The position numbers and the translations under genes were made by a program. This document shows positions 16,293 through 25,247 of a stretch of 64,000 nucleotides of DNA, piece after piece. The notes beneath the pieces are model-generated. The model did not search any database. It saw only the letters and a program-made list of their open reading frames with translations, and had not been told where the DNA came from. This DNA comes from Streptomyces sp. NBC_00344 (GTDB lineage: Bacteria > Actinomycetota > Actinomycetes > Streptomycetales > Streptomycetaceae): positions 5,167,501 to 5,231,500 of the forward strand of contig NZ_CP107996.1 in NCBI RefSeq assembly GCF_036088315.1, written 5' to 3'. Each line of letters starts with the position of its first letter. Position 1 is the first letter of the stretch.

Positions 16293-17594
16293 ATGACCAC
16301 GCCCCGGCACGCCGTACCGTTGCTCGACGTGAGTGACCCGTCGAAGGCCGGTACCGGCTACGTGCGCACCGTCGCCTGGCTGCGCGCCCATCCGCCGGCG
16401 TTCGACGCCGGCCTGGCCCTCGGCGTGCTGATCTGCATGGTCGCCGGTTCGTTCGCGGACACCAGCGGCCCCGCCGGGCCCACCTTCGGCACCAGGTCCC
16501 CGGATCTCCGCAGCCTCCTCCTGATGCTGCTCGGCGCGGCGGCTCTCATCCTCAGACGGCGCCGGCCCATGGAGGTACTCGCCGTCACGGGCGCGGTCAC
16601 CATCATCGAGCTCGTCTTCGGTGAGCCTCCCGCTCCGGTGGCGATGAGCGCGGTCATCGCTCTCTTCACGGTCGCCGCCCGTACCGACCGGCCCACCACG
16701 TGGCGGGTCGGGCTGCTGACCATGGGTCTGCTGACGGCGTTCGCGATGTGCTTCAGCGACACCCCCTGGTACTCCCAGGAGAACGTCGGGATCTTCGCCT
16801 GGACCGGCATGGCCGCCGCGGCGGGCGACGCCGTACGCAGCCGGCGGGCCTTCGTCGACGCCATCCGCGAGCGCGCCGAGCGTGCCGAGCGCAGCCGGGA
16901 CGAGGAGGCCAGACGCAGGGTCGCGGAGGAGCGGCTGCGGATCGCCCGTGACCTCCATGACGTGGTCGCCCACCACATCGCGCTGGTGAACGTCCAGGCA
17001 GGGGTGGCGGCCCATGTCATGGACAAACGCCCCGATCAGGCCAAGGAGGCGCTCGGGCACGTCCGGGAGGCCAGTCGCTCCGCCCTGAACGAACTGCGCG
17101 CCACCGTGGGCCTGTTGCGCCAGTCCGGCGACCCGGAGGCGCCCACCGAACCGGCCCCCGGCCTCGCCGTGCTCAACGATCTGGTCGACACCTTCCGCAA
17201 CGCGGGGCTGCCGGTGGAGGTCGCCTGCAACAACGAGGGCACGGGGATGCCGGCGGCCGTGGACCTGGCCGCGTACCGGATCATCCAGGAGGCGCTGACC
17301 AATGTGCAGAAGCACGCGGGACCGGATGCCAAGGCCGAGGTGAGCGTGGTACGCGTCGGACCGGCCGTCGAGGTCACCGTCCTCGACAACGGCAGAGCCG
17401 CGGGCAGCGGTGATACGCCACCGTCCGCAGGCGGCGCGCGGGAGGGAATCGACGGCGGGGGCCACGGGCTCATCGGCATGCGCGAGCGTGCCACGGCCCT
17501 GCGGGGTTCGTGCACGGCAGGGCCCCGATACGGCGGTGGTTTCCGGGTCCAGGCGATACTTCCGGTCACGGCAGGCACGGGGGAGGACGCATGA
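16293..17594 (+). CDS. Sensor histidine kinase, HisKA_3 (NarL-partner) type
   Basis: About 433 aa. Four or five hydrophobic segments between residues about 35 and 180 form a membrane sensor of the DesK-like kind. The dimerisation/phosphoacceptor helix contains RIARDLHDVVAHH, with the histidine in DLHDVV as the phosphorylation site. The ATPase domain has the N-box region IIQEALTNVQKHA, the D-box VLDNGRAAG and GHGLIGMRERA. Start ATG at 16293 is provisional; ATG 16281 or a GTG at the DVSDPS position are possible. Its TGA overlaps the ATG of the response regulator. The signal is unknown; neighbours are pspA upstream and an RND exporter downstream, which hints at envelope or drug stress. Confidence 0.92.
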   Translation: MTTPRHAVPLLDVSDPSKAGTGYVRTVAWLRAHPPAFDAGLALGVLICMVAGSFADTSGPAGPTFGTRSPDLRSLLLMLLGAAALILRRRRPMEVLAVTGAVTIIELVFGEPPAPVAMSAVIALFTVAARTDRPTTWRVGLLTMGLLTAFAMCFSDTPWYSQENVGIFAWTGMAAAAGDAVRSRRAFVDAIRERAERAERSRDEEARRRVAEERLRIARDLHDVVAHHIALVNVQAGVAAHVMDKRPDQAKEALGHVREASRSALNELRATVGLLRQSGDPEAPTEPAPGLAVLNDLVDTFRNAGLPVEVACNNEGTGMPAAVDLAAYRIIQEALTNVQKHAGPDAKAEVSVVRVGPAVEVTVLDNGRAAGSGDTPPSAGGAREGIDGGGHGLIGMRERATALRGSCTAGPRYGGGFRVQAILPVTAGTGEDA

Positions 17595-18271
17595 CGATCA
17601 GGGTTTTGCTCGCCGATGATCAGACGCTGCTGCGCAGCGCGTTCCGGGTTCTGGTGGACTCCGAGCCCGACATGGAGGTCGTGGGGGAGGCGGCCGACGG
17701 CGCGCAGGCGGTGGCGCTCGCCCGGTCCGAGGCGGCCGACGTCGTCCTGATGGACATCAGGATGCCCGGTACCGACGGCCTCGCGGCCACCAGAATGATC
17801 AGCGCCGACCCGGAACTCGCCGGTGTGCGGGTGGTCATGCTCACCACCTTCGAGGTGGACGAGTACGTGGTCCAGTCCCTGCGGGCGGGGGCGTCGGGTT
17901 TCCTCGGCAAGGGTGCCGAACCGGACGAACTGCTCAATGCCATCCGCATCGCGGCGGCAGGTGAAGCGCTGCTCTCCCCGGTCGCCACCAAGGGCCTCAT
18001 CGCCCGGTTCCTCGCCCAGGGCGGCAGTGCGGACCCGGGAGACCCGGAGGCGTACGCGGGGCGGCTCGACGCCCTGACGGTGCGGGAGCGCGAGGTGCTC
18101 GTCCAGGTCGGCGGCGGTCACTCCAACGACGAGATCGCGGAACTGCTGACGGTCAGCCCGCTCACCGTCAAGACGCATGTGAACAGGGCGATGGCGAAGC
18201 TCGGTGCCCGCGACCGGTCCCAATTGGTGGTAATCGCCTATGAATCGGGCCTGGTCCACCCAAGGGCGTAG
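17591..18271 (+). CDS. NarL/LuxR-family response regulator
   Basis: 226-aa partner of the preceding kinase, joined by a four-base ATGA overlap. The receiver domain has the acidic pair LLADDQT, the phosphoacceptor Asp in VVLMDIRMPG, the Thr in VVMLTTFE and the Lys in FLGKGAEPD. The C-terminal LuxR helix-turn-helix is LTVREREVL ... NDEIAELLTVSPLTVKTHV. It may control the RND exporter 156 bp downstream, whose upstream region holds two palindromes. Confidence 0.94.
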   Translation: MTIRVLLADDQTLLRSAFRVLVDSEPDMEVVGEAADGAQAVALARSEAADVVLMDIRMPGTDGLAATRMISADPELAGVRVVMLTTFEVDEYVVQSLRAGASGFLGKGAEPDELLNAIRIAAAGEALLSPVATKGLIARFLAQGGSADPGDPEAYAGRLDALTVREREVLVQVGGGHSNDEIAELLTVSPLTVKTHVNRAMAKLGARDRSQLVVIAYESGLVHPRA

Positions 18272-18338
18272 TGGCGGCGTACTCCACCTGCTGTATGTGC
18301 CGGATAAGGAAAGGCACCTGGGAGCGAGGAATCCGGGT

Positions 18339-18377
18339 CCACCGGTGGCCGAAGGTATAGGTGGGGCACATGTGCCC
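18339..18377 (+). promoter_or_regulatory. Two palindromes flanking a TATAG box, upstream of the RND exporter
   Basis: CCACCGGTGG (18339-18348) and GGGCACATGTGCCC (18364-18377) are perfect palindromes on either side of TATAG (18356-18360), which could be a -10 element. The second ends 50 bp before the exporter start. This layout suits a repressor or activator site at the exporter promoter. The regulator is not identified. Confidence 0.45.
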
Positions 18378-18427
18378 GTCATTCCCGCATGCCACACCTG
18401 CTTCGTACGCCACAGAAGAGAGACCCC

Positions 18428-21400
18428 ATGTCCTGGCTGTCCAGATTCAGCCTCGCGCAACGGGCCCTGATCGGGCTGATATCGATCGTCGCCGTCGTCT
18501 TCGGCGCGATTGCCATCCCGCAGCTCAAGCAGCAGCTGCTGCCCACCATCGAACTGCCGATGGTGTCGGTGCTCGCCCCCTATCAGGGAGCGTCCCCCGA
18601 TGTGGTCGAGAAGCAGGTCGTCGAGCCGCTCGAGGACACCATCAAGGCTGTCGACGGCATCAAGGGGGTGACCTCGACGGCGAGTGAGGGCAACGCCGTC
18701 ATCATGGCCCAGTTCGACTACGGCAACGGCTCCAAGCAGCTGGTCGCCGACGTGCAGCAGGCCGTGAACCGGGCCAGGGTCAATCTCCCCGACGAGGTCG
18801 ACCCGCAGGTCGTGGCCGGCTCGACGGACGACATCCCGACCGTCGTACTCGCCGTCACATCGGACAAGGACCAGCAGGCACTCGCCGACCAGCTCGACCG
18901 CTCGGTCGTCCCCGTCCTCCAGGACATCGACGGCGTCGGCCGGGTCAGCGTCGACGGTGTGCAGGACCTTCAGGTCACCGTCACCCCCGACGACGGGAAG
19001 CTGGCCGCCGCCGGGCTGAACGCGGCCTCCCTCGGCCAGGCCCTGCAGGCGAACGGCGCCACCCTGCCCGCCGGTTCGTTCTCCGAGAACGGCAGGAGCC
19101 GCACGATCCAGGTCGGAGGCGGCTACACCTCGCTCAAGCAGATCGAGGACCTGCGGGTCACCGGCCAGGCCGCGCCGGGCAAGCCCGCGGCGAAGCCGGT
19201 TCGTCTCGGCGACATCGCCAAGGTCGCCGAGCAGCCCTCCACCGCGGTCTCCATCACCCGGACCGACGGCAGGCCCAGCCTCTCCGTCGCCCTGACGATG
19301 GATCAGGACGGCAGCGCGGTCGCCGTGTCGAACGCGGTGGAGGACAAGCTTCCCGGTCTGCGCAAGACCCTCGGCTCGGGCAGCGACCTCAAGGTCATCT
19401 TCGACCAGGGCCCCTCCGTGTCGAAGTCGATCTCGGGACTCACCACCGAGGGTGCGCTCGGCCTGCTCTTCGCCGTGATCATCATCCTGGTCTTCCTGGC
19501 CTCGCTCCGCTCCACCCTGGTCACGGCGCTCTCCATCCCGCTCTCGGTGCTGCTCGCGCTGATCGTGCTGTGGACCCGTGATCTGTCGCTGAACATCCTC
19601 ACCCTCGGCGCGCTGACCATCGCGATCGGCCGGGTCGTCGACGACTCGATCGTGGTGCTCGAGAACATCAAGCGGCATCTGGGCTACGGGGAGGAACGTC
19701 ACGCGGCGATCACCACGGCGGTCAAGGAGGTCGCCGGAGCGGTCACCTCGTCGACCCTCACCACCGTCGCGGTCTTCCTGCCGATCGGCCTGGTCGGCGG
19801 CATGGTGGGCCAGCTGTTCGGTTCGTTCTCCATCACGGTCACCGCGGCGCTGCTCGCATCGCTGCTGGTGTCACTCACCGTGGTCCCGGTCTTCTCGTAC
19901 TGGTTCCTGCGCGCCCCCAAGGGCTCGGCGGGCGCCGACCCGGCGGAACTGCGCCGCAGGGCCGAGGCGAAGGAGGAACGCAGCCGCCTCCAGCGCGCCT
20001 ACGTCCCGGTGCTCCGCTTCGCGACCCGGCGCCGCGTCACCAGCCTGGTGATCGCCGCCGCGGTGCTGATCGGCACGTTCGCTATGGCTCCGCTGCTCAA
20101 GACCAACTTCTTCGACCAGGGCGACCAGGACACCCTGTCGCTGACCCAGAAGCTGTCCCCCGGCACCAGCCTCGAGGCGGCGGACACCGCGGCCAAGAAG
20201 GTCGAGACGATGCTGGACGGCATCGACACGGTCAAGGACTACCAGGTCACGGTCGGCTCCTCCGGATTCGCCGCAGCCTTCGGCGGTGGCACGGGCGCCA
20301 ACCAGGCCTCGTACCAGGTGACGCTGAAGGACGCGTCGGACTACGACGCCACCCAGGACCGCATCGAAAAGGGCCTGGCCGGGCTCGACGGTATCGGCGA
20401 GGCTTCCATCGGCAGTGGCGGCGGCTTCGGCAGCCAGGATCTGAGCGTGGTGGTCAAGGCCGGCGACGGTGACACCCTGAAAAAGGCGTCCGAGCAGGTA
20501 CGCGCCGCGGTGGCCGGGCTCGACCACGTAAAGGACGTGCAGAGCGACCTGTCGCAGAGCGTCCCCCGGATCTCGGTGAAGGCCAACGCCAGGGCCGCAG
20601 CGGCGGGCTTCAACGAGACCACCCTCGGTGCCGCCGTGGGCCAGGCGGTGCGCGGCACCACATCGGGCAAGGCGATCCTCGACGACACCGAGCGTGATGT
20701 CGTGGTGAAGTCGGCGCACCCGGCCACCACGCTCGCCGAGCTGAAGAAGCTGAATCTCGGAGCGGTCAGGCTCGGCGACATCGCCACGGTGAAGCTGGTG
20801 CCGGGACCGGTCTCGATGACCCGGATCGACGGCGCCCGCGCCGCGACGATCAAGGCGACGCCGACCGGGGACAACACCGGCGCGGTCTCCACCGCTCTGC
20901 AGAGCAGGATCAGCACGGTGAAGAAGGCGCTCCCGGCGGGCGCCACCGTCGAGATCGGCGGTGTCTCGTCGGACCAGAGCGACGCGTTCAAGAACCTGGC
21001 GCTGGCCATGCTGGCGGCCGTCGCGATCGTCTTCATGCTGCTGGTGGGCACCTTCCGCTCGTTGGTCCAGCCGCTGATCCTGCTGGTCTCGATCCCCTTC
21101 GCGGCCACCGGCGCGATCGGACTGCTGCTGGTCACCGGTACCCCGATGGGCGTTCCGGCGATGATCGGCATGCTGATGCTGATCGGCATCGTGGTCACCA
21201 ACGCCATCGTGCTGATCGACCTGATCAACCAGTACCGCTCGCAGGGACTGGGCGTGGTCGAGGCAGTGGTCGAGGGCGGCAGGCACCGTTTGCGGCCGAT
21301 CCTGATGACCGCACTGGCGACGATCTTCGCGTTGCTGCCGATGGCACTCGGTGTCACCGGCGAAGGCGGCTTCATCTCGCAGCCCCTCGCCGTGGTGGTG

Positions 21401-21586
21401 ATCGGCGGTCTGATCACATCGACGCTGCTGACGCTGCTTCTGGTGCCGACGCTCTATGCGCTGGTCGAGCTGCGCAAGGAGCGCCGGGCGGACAAGAAGG
21501 CGGCGAAGCGGGCGAAGAAGGCGGGGATCGCCGGTCAGCCCGGCGCGGACTCGTCCTCGGACGAGCCGGAGCCGGTGAACGTCTGA
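18428..21586 (+). CDS. RND-family efflux transporter, HAE1/AcrB-like
   Basis: 1052-aa inner-membrane exporter driven by proton motive force. An N-terminal membrane helix is followed by a large external loop (about residues 35-325), a block of helices with the proton-relay pair in IGRVVDDSIVVLEN, a second external loop and a second helix block ending near residue 1015. A charged Lys/Arg tail follows. This is the full two-repeat AcrB layout and not the shorter MmpL form. ATG at 18428 (MSWLSRFSLAQ) is chosen over an upstream ATG because it fits the family start and has an AGAGAG site. No adjacent membrane-fusion protein or outer channel is present, as expected in a monoderm. Substrates are unknown. 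Confidence 0.92.
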   Translation: MSWLSRFSLAQRALIGLISIVAVVFGAIAIPQLKQQLLPTIELPMVSVLAPYQGASPDVVEKQVVEPLEDTIKAVDGIKGVTSTASEGNAVIMAQFDYGNGSKQLVADVQQAVNRARVNLPDEVDPQVVAGSTDDIPTVVLAVTSDKDQQALADQLDRSVVPVLQDIDGVGRVSVDGVQDLQVTVTPDDGKLAAAGLNAASLGQALQANGATLPAGSFSENGRSRTIQVGGGYTSLKQIEDLRVTGQAAPGKPAAKPVRLGDIAKVAEQPSTAVSITRTDGRPSLSVALTMDQDGSAVAVSNAVEDKLPGLRKTLGSGSDLKVIFDQGPSVSKSISGLTTEGALGLLFAVIIILVFLASLRSTLVTALSIPLSVLLALIVLWTRDLSLNILTLGALTIAIGRVVDDSIVVLENIKRHLGYGEERHAAITTAVKEVAGAVTSSTLTTVAVFLPIGLVGGMVGQLFGSFSITVTAALLASLLVSLTVVPVFSYWFLRAPKGSAGADPAELRRRAEAKEERSRLQRAYVPVLRFATRRRVTSLVIAAAVLIGTFAMAPLLKTNFFDQGDQDTLSLTQKLSPGTSLEAADTAAKKVETMLDGIDTVKDYQVTVGSSGFAAAFGGGTGANQASYQVTLKDASDYDATQDRIEKGLAGLDGIGEASIGSGGGFGSQDLSVVVKAGDGDTLKKASEQVRAAVAGLDHVKDVQSDLSQSVPRISVKANARAAAAGFNETTLGAAVGQAVRGTTSGKAILDDTERDVVVKSAHPATTLAELKKLNLGAVRLGDIATVKLVPGPVSMTRIDGARAATIKATPTGDNTGAVSTALQSRISTVKKALPAGATVEIGGVSSDQSDAFKNLALAMLAAVAIVFMLLVGTFRSLVQPLILLVSIPFAATGAIGLLLVTGTPMGVPAMIGMLMLIGIVVTNAIVLIDLINQYRSQGLGVVEAVVEGGRHRLRPILMTALATIFALLPMALGVTGEGGFISQPLAVVVIGGLITSTLLTLLLVPTLYALVELRKERRADKKAAKRAKKAGIAGQPGADSSSDEPEPVNV

Positions 21587-21607
21587 CCGCACGCCCCGTA
21601 TGACGAA

Positions 21608-21647
21608 GGCCCCCGCACCGCCGAACATGTCGAACGGTGCGGGGGCC
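21608..21647. terminator. Bidirectional terminator between the RND exporter and nadA
   Basis: GGCCCCCGCACCG (21608-21620) pairs perfectly over 13 bp with CGGTGCGGGGGCC (21635-21647). The flanking genes converge here. Confidence 0.85.
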
Positions 21648-21669
21648 TCCGTATCACCCGGGGCGTCTG

Positions 21670-22842
21670 CTACGGCAGCGCCAGCATCTGCTCCAAGGCC
21701 TGCTTGGCGTACTTCTCCGTCTCCGGGTCGACCTCGATCCGGTTGACCAGCTTCCCCTCGGCGAGCGACTCCAGCGTCCACACCAGATGCGGCAGGTCGA
21801 TACGGTTCATCGTCGAGCAGAAGCACACCGTCCTGTCGAGGAAGACGATCTCCTTGTCCGGGTGGGCGTTGGCCACCCGCTGGACCAGGTTCAGTTCGGT
21901 GCCGATCGCCCATTTCGAGCCGGCCGGGGCTGCGTCGAGGGCCTTGATGATGTACTCGGTCGAGCCGACCTCGTCCGCCGCCGTCACGACCTCGTGCTTG
22001 CACTCGGGGTGGACCAGCACGCGTACTCCGGGGATCCGCTCCCGCACGTCGTTGACCGAGTCCAGCGAGAAGCGGCCGTGCACCGAGCAGTGTCCGCGCC
22101 AGAGGATCATCTTCGCGTCCCGCAGCTGTTCGACGGTGAGGCCGCCGTTGGGCTTGTGGGGGTTGTAGAGGACGCAGTCGTCGAGCGACAGTCCCAGATC
22201 CCGGACCGCGGTGTTGCGGCCCAGGTGCTGGTCCGGCAGGAAGAGGACCTTCTCGCCCTGCTCGAAGGCCCAGTTCAGGGCCTTCTCGGCGTTGGAGGAC
22301 GTGCAGATCGTGCCACCGTGCCGGCCGGTGAAGGCCTTGATGTCGGCGGAGGAGTTCATGTACGAGACCGGGACGACCTGCTCGGCCACACCGGCCTCGG
22401 TCAGCACGTCCCAGCACTCGGCGACCTGCTCGGCGGTGGCCATGTCGGCCATCGAGCAGCCGGCGGCCAGGTCGGGCAGCACGACCTTCTGGCCGTCCGA
22501 GGTGAGGATGTCCGCCGATTCGGCCATGAAGTGCACGCCGCAGAAGACGATGTACTCGGCTTCCGGCCTGGCGGCCGCGTCCCGGGCGAGCTTGAAGGAG
22601 TCACCGGTGACGTCGGCGAACTGGATGACCTCGTCACGCTGGTAGTGGTGGCCGAGCACGAAGACCTTGTCCCCGAGCTTCTCCTTGGCCGCGCGGGCGC
22701 GCTCCACCAGGTCCGGGTCGGAGGGGGACGGCAGGTCGCCCGGACACTCGACGCCGCGCTCGCTCCTCGGGTCGGCCTCGCGGCCGAGGAGCAGCAGGGC
22801 CAGGGGCGACGGCTGGACATCAAGGGACTGGGCGGTGGTCAC
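21670..22842 (-). CDS. nadA: Quinolinate synthase A
   Basis: 390-aa [4Fe-4S] enzyme condensing iminoaspartate with dihydroxyacetone phosphate to quinolinate, the first ring of NAD. The three cluster cysteines are visible in VFCGVHFMAE, TICTSSNAE and HPECKHEV, and the substrate motifs GHHYQRDEV and WRGHCSVHGRF are typical. Start: the GTG at 22842 lies 9 bp after AGAAAGG, whereas the GTG at 22851 is almost on top of it, so 22842 is preferred. No nadB or nadC gene is adjacent. The Fe-S insertion gene (ErpA type) is divergent across a 321-bp region, a plausible functional pairing because NadA needs a cluster. Confidence 0.95.
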   Translation of the reverse strand: MTTAQSLDVQPSPLALLLLGREADPRSERGVECPGDLPSPSDPDLVERARAAKEKLGDKVFVLGHHYQRDEVIQFADVTGDSFKLARDAAARPEAEYIVFCGVHFMAESADILTSDGQKVVLPDLAAGCSMADMATAEQVAECWDVLTEAGVAEQVVPVSYMNSSADIKAFTGRHGGTICTSSNAEKALNWAFEQGEKVLFLPDQHLGRNTAVRDLGLSLDDCVLYNPHKPNGGLTVEQLRDAKMILWRGHCSVHGRFSLDSVNDVRERIPGVRVLVHPECKHEVVTAADEVGSTEYIIKALDAAPAGSKWAIGTELNLVQRVANAHPDKEIVFLDRTVCFCSTMNRIDLPHLVWTLESLAEGKLVNRIEVDPETEKYAKQALEQMLALP

Positions 22843-22933
22843 GACACGCACCCTTTCTTCTCACGAAATACGCGCGGCTTGTGCCGCTCCGGTGGAGCAG
22901 GTGCTCGCACCGATGGCTTCTCGTCGAAATGAC

Positions 22934-22948
22934 GTTATCTATCATAAC
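22934..22948 (-). promoter_or_regulatory. AT-rich inverted repeat upstream of nadA
   Basis: GTTAT-CTATC-ATAAC is a perfect 5-bp inverted repeat around a 5-base spacer, about 90 bp upstream of the nadA start. It is one of the most AT-rich spots in the window and could be a -10 region overlapped by an operator. Confidence 0.4.
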
Positions 22949-22953
22949 CGCTT

Positions 22954-22993
22954 TACGTCACCTTGACGATGGGGATCGCGTCGATGTGACGTA
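22954..22993. promoter_or_regulatory. Spaced inverted repeat TACGTCAC-N24-GTGACGTA
   Basis: Eight-base arms at 22954-22961 and 22986-22993 are perfectly complementary, separated by 24 bases, in the divergent region between nadA and the Fe-S gene. Two helical turns plus separate half-sites would suit a looping or tandem-dimer regulator. The rest of this 321-bp gap (22843-23163) shows no coding sequence. Confidence 0.35.
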
Positions 22994-23163
22994 TCCCCGG
23001 ATGCCGGATCTGTGCTGCCGCGAAGGGGATGTGCGAGCATGAAGGGGAAGAAGAACGCGCCAGGCCCGGAATGAATCCGCGGCCCCGCCGGTTGCACACG
23101 TCGGCAAGCAGTCCGCACCTCCCCTGCCACAGGCGGGGAAACCCCATCCCGGGAGTGAAGCAG

Positions 23164-23520
23164 ATGTCCGTATCGGACGAGAAGACCACTGTGAGCGACG
23201 GCATCCTCCTGTCCGAGGCCGCCGCATCCAAGGTCAAGGCCCTGCTCGACCAGGAAGGCCGGGACGACCTCGCTCTTCGCGTCGCCGTCCAGCCCGGTGG
23301 CTGCTCAGGCCTCCGGTATCAGCTTTTCTTCGATGAGCGCTCGCTCGACGGAGATGTGGTCAAGGACTTCGGTGGAGTCAAGGTCGTCACCGACCGGATG
23401 AGCGCCCCGTACCTGGGCGGCGCCTCCGTCGACTTCGTCGACACCATCGAGAAGCAGGGCTTCACCATCGACAACCCGAACGCCACCGGCTCCTGCGCCT
23501 GCGGCGACTCGTTCAGCTAA
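23164..23520 (+). CDS. erpA: Iron-sulfur cluster insertion protein, ErpA/HesB type
   Basis: 118-aa A-type carrier that passes Fe-S clusters to target proteins. The three ligand cysteines are present as PGGCSGLRY and the C-terminal SCACGDSF. The length and the beta-rich core are typical. ATG at 23164 has GGAG about 10 bp upstream; the longer upstream frame is not conserved-looking. Orthologues in actinobacteria (Rv2204c) sit in the same neighbourhood as nadA, adoK and cox genes. Confidence 0.93.
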   Translation: MSVSDEKTTVSDGILLSEAAASKVKALLDQEGRDDLALRVAVQPGGCSGLRYQLFFDERSLDGDVVKDFGGVKVVTDRMSAPYLGGASVDFVDTIEKQGFTIDNPNATGSCACGDSFS

Positions 23521-23596
23521 GCCGCGACCGAGAAGTAGCGGCGTCCGCCCGCAGGGCGGCCGGGACTTCTCCGACACGGCCCAGCAGCAGGACCAG

Positions 23597-23631
23597 AAGG
23601 CGGCGGCCCCGGAATCCGGGGCCGCCGCCTT
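23597..23631. terminator. Bidirectional terminator
   Basis: Perfect 16-bp arms (23597-23612 and 23616-23631) with an AAT loop; ends in CTT on one side and AAGG on the other. It separates the convergent erpA-type gene and the membrane-anchored protein gene. Confidence 0.9.
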
Positions 23632-23650
23632 CTGCCGTGTCCCCGCACGC

Positions 23651-25117
23651 TCATGAGCGGGGGACGACATCTCCGCTCTCGTCCACGACCTGCCGGTTCC
23701 CCAGCGGCTTGTCCAGGGTCACCGTCTGGGTGAGGTCCTTGGCCAGGGCGACGCAGATCTTGCCCGGCTTCTTCTTCGGCCCGTCGACCGTGACCCGGAC
23801 CGTGCCGGAGTCCTCGTCCGCCGTCGCCCGGTAGGTGCCGCACACTCCGCCCCAGAAGTGCACCGTCAGGTTCCGCCCCGCGGAACTGTAGGACTGCAGT
23901 TTCCTGTTGTCCGCGGTCCCGGGGTGCTTGCGGCCCCCGGGCGGCGTCGGACGCACCACGTACTTCGGGTCCACGGCGGTCGTGGTCACCGTTTCGGGCC
24001 GGGTGTTGTCGGCCGGCTTCAGTTCGAAGAGCCAGGACGGTACGAGCATCTGCCGGCCTCCGACGAGCTGCATCGCGAGACCCAGGGACGCGTGGCTGAT
24101 GGTCGCCTGCCGCGGGCCCTTCGGGGGCTTGGCCGAGGGCAGGCAGGGCGCGGAGCCCTTCCGCTTGCCGGTGTCGCCGGCGATGCCCGTGTCTCCCTTG
24201 CCGGAAGAGCCGGGTGTGAGCGGCTCGGTGGTGGCGCAGCCCCCGGTCCCGGCGCGGCTCGCGCCCTCCGCGGGGGCGTTCAGCTGCTTCAGCGCATCGC
24301 CGGCGCTGATCAGCGGATACTCGCTCCCCTTGACCGGGGCCTTGGCCTCTCCGCTGCCGCCGACCAGACTTCCGTCCGGGCCGATCCGCAGTCCGGTCGT
24401 CCAGCCGTGGGTGGGCAGTCCGCCGATCGCCGGTTCGGCGTTCACCACGCGTACCGAACCCAGCACCTGCTCCGCGTCGATCTTGGCGTCATCCTGCCCC
24501 AGCGCCTTCAGCACCGGAGCGGCAGCCGCCTTCGCGGCCTTCTCGCTCACCGCGGGGCCCTCGCCGCCCGGTGCGATTCCGGAGGAACAGGGCTTGGCCT
24601 TGGGGCAGTTGTCGGTGCCGCCGATACCGAAGCGGGCGAACGTCCAGGTGCCGGGGGCCTGCTTCGTGACCCGGAGCACCGGGCCCGAGCCGTCGTGGTC
24701 GGATCCGACCGTCCAGGAGGTGCCGTCGAGCCGCGGTGTGCCCGGCATACCGAGCGCATCGGCGAGCTTCGCCACCTCGCCCGCGGTCACGGTGCCCTCC
24801 GCCCGGTACACCGGTGCCTTCGCGGGGCCGTCAGGGAGGGCGCCGTCGACGCGGTAGACCGTGCCCCGGGGGTCCGGCTCCCCGGGGGCGATGCCTGCCG
24901 TGCCGCCGCTCTGTCCCGTTCCGTCCAGCGCAAGCGGGGGAGGACTGCTGTCCTTGTCCGCACTGCCGGTGTGCCCGCCGCCTGATGACGCGGCGGAGGC
25001 CCAGTACGCGCCGCCGCCCCCGGCCAGCAGTACCGCCGCGGCCACCGAGGTGACGACGGCAGGGGACCGCCGCCGATGGGGAACCGCCGTGTCGTTCTCG
25101 GGTCGCTCGCTGCTCAC
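23651..25117 (-). CDS. Membrane-anchored extracytoplasmic protein of unknown function
   Basis: 488 aa. A short cytoplasmic basic start (RRRSPAVVTS) leads into one hydrophobic segment at about residues 20-42, followed by a Gly/Ser/Pro-rich linker and a long external domain with several cysteines (for example CPKAKPC, GGCATTE, GVCGTYR, KICVAL). The organisation resembles Streptomyces membrane proteins with a single anchor next to the iscA/nadA region. No catalytic motif was recognised. GTG at 25117 has GAAGGAG at ideal spacing. It converges on erpA. Confidence 0.8.
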   Translation of the reverse strand: MSSERPENDTAVPHRRRSPAVVTSVAAAVLLAGGGGAYWASAASSGGGHTGSADKDSSPPPLALDGTGQSGGTAGIAPGEPDPRGTVYRVDGALPDGPAKAPVYRAEGTVTAGEVAKLADALGMPGTPRLDGTSWTVGSDHDGSGPVLRVTKQAPGTWTFARFGIGGTDNCPKAKPCSSGIAPGGEGPAVSEKAAKAAAAPVLKALGQDDAKIDAEQVLGSVRVVNAEPAIGGLPTHGWTTGLRIGPDGSLVGGSGEAKAPVKGSEYPLISAGDALKQLNAPAEGASRAGTGGCATTEPLTPGSSGKGDTGIAGDTGKRKGSAPCLPSAKPPKGPRQATISHASLGLAMQLVGGRQMLVPSWLFELKPADNTRPETVTTTAVDPKYVVRPTPPGGRKHPGTADNRKLQSYSSAGRNLTVHFWGGVCGTYRATADEDSGTVRVTVDGPKKKPGKICVALAKDLTQTVTLDKPLGNRQVVDESGDVVPRS

Positions 25118-25153
25118 CGCATGCTCCTTCGACTCCGCTGCCGTAATGCCTCT

Positions 25154-25176
25154 TCCCGTAGGACGGGCCTACGGGA
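25154..25176 (-). terminator. Possible hairpin between the 65-aa gene and the anchored-protein gene
   Basis: TCCCGTAGG (25154-25162) pairs perfectly with CCTACGGGA (25168-25176) around a 5-base loop. It could end the transcript of the small gene or fold in the leader of the next gene. Confidence 0.4.
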
Positions 25177-25247
25177 GACACGGGTGTGACGGAGCGGGAG
25201 AGCACACGGTTCCCCGGGGTGTCCCCGGGGCGCCGCGCCGGAGTCCC

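Noticed and set aside
17036..22417. Very long minus-strand open frames opposite the kinase, regulator and RND exporter
   Set aside because: They are antisense frames created by high GC, with no family motifs, and they overlap well-supported genes on the plus strand.
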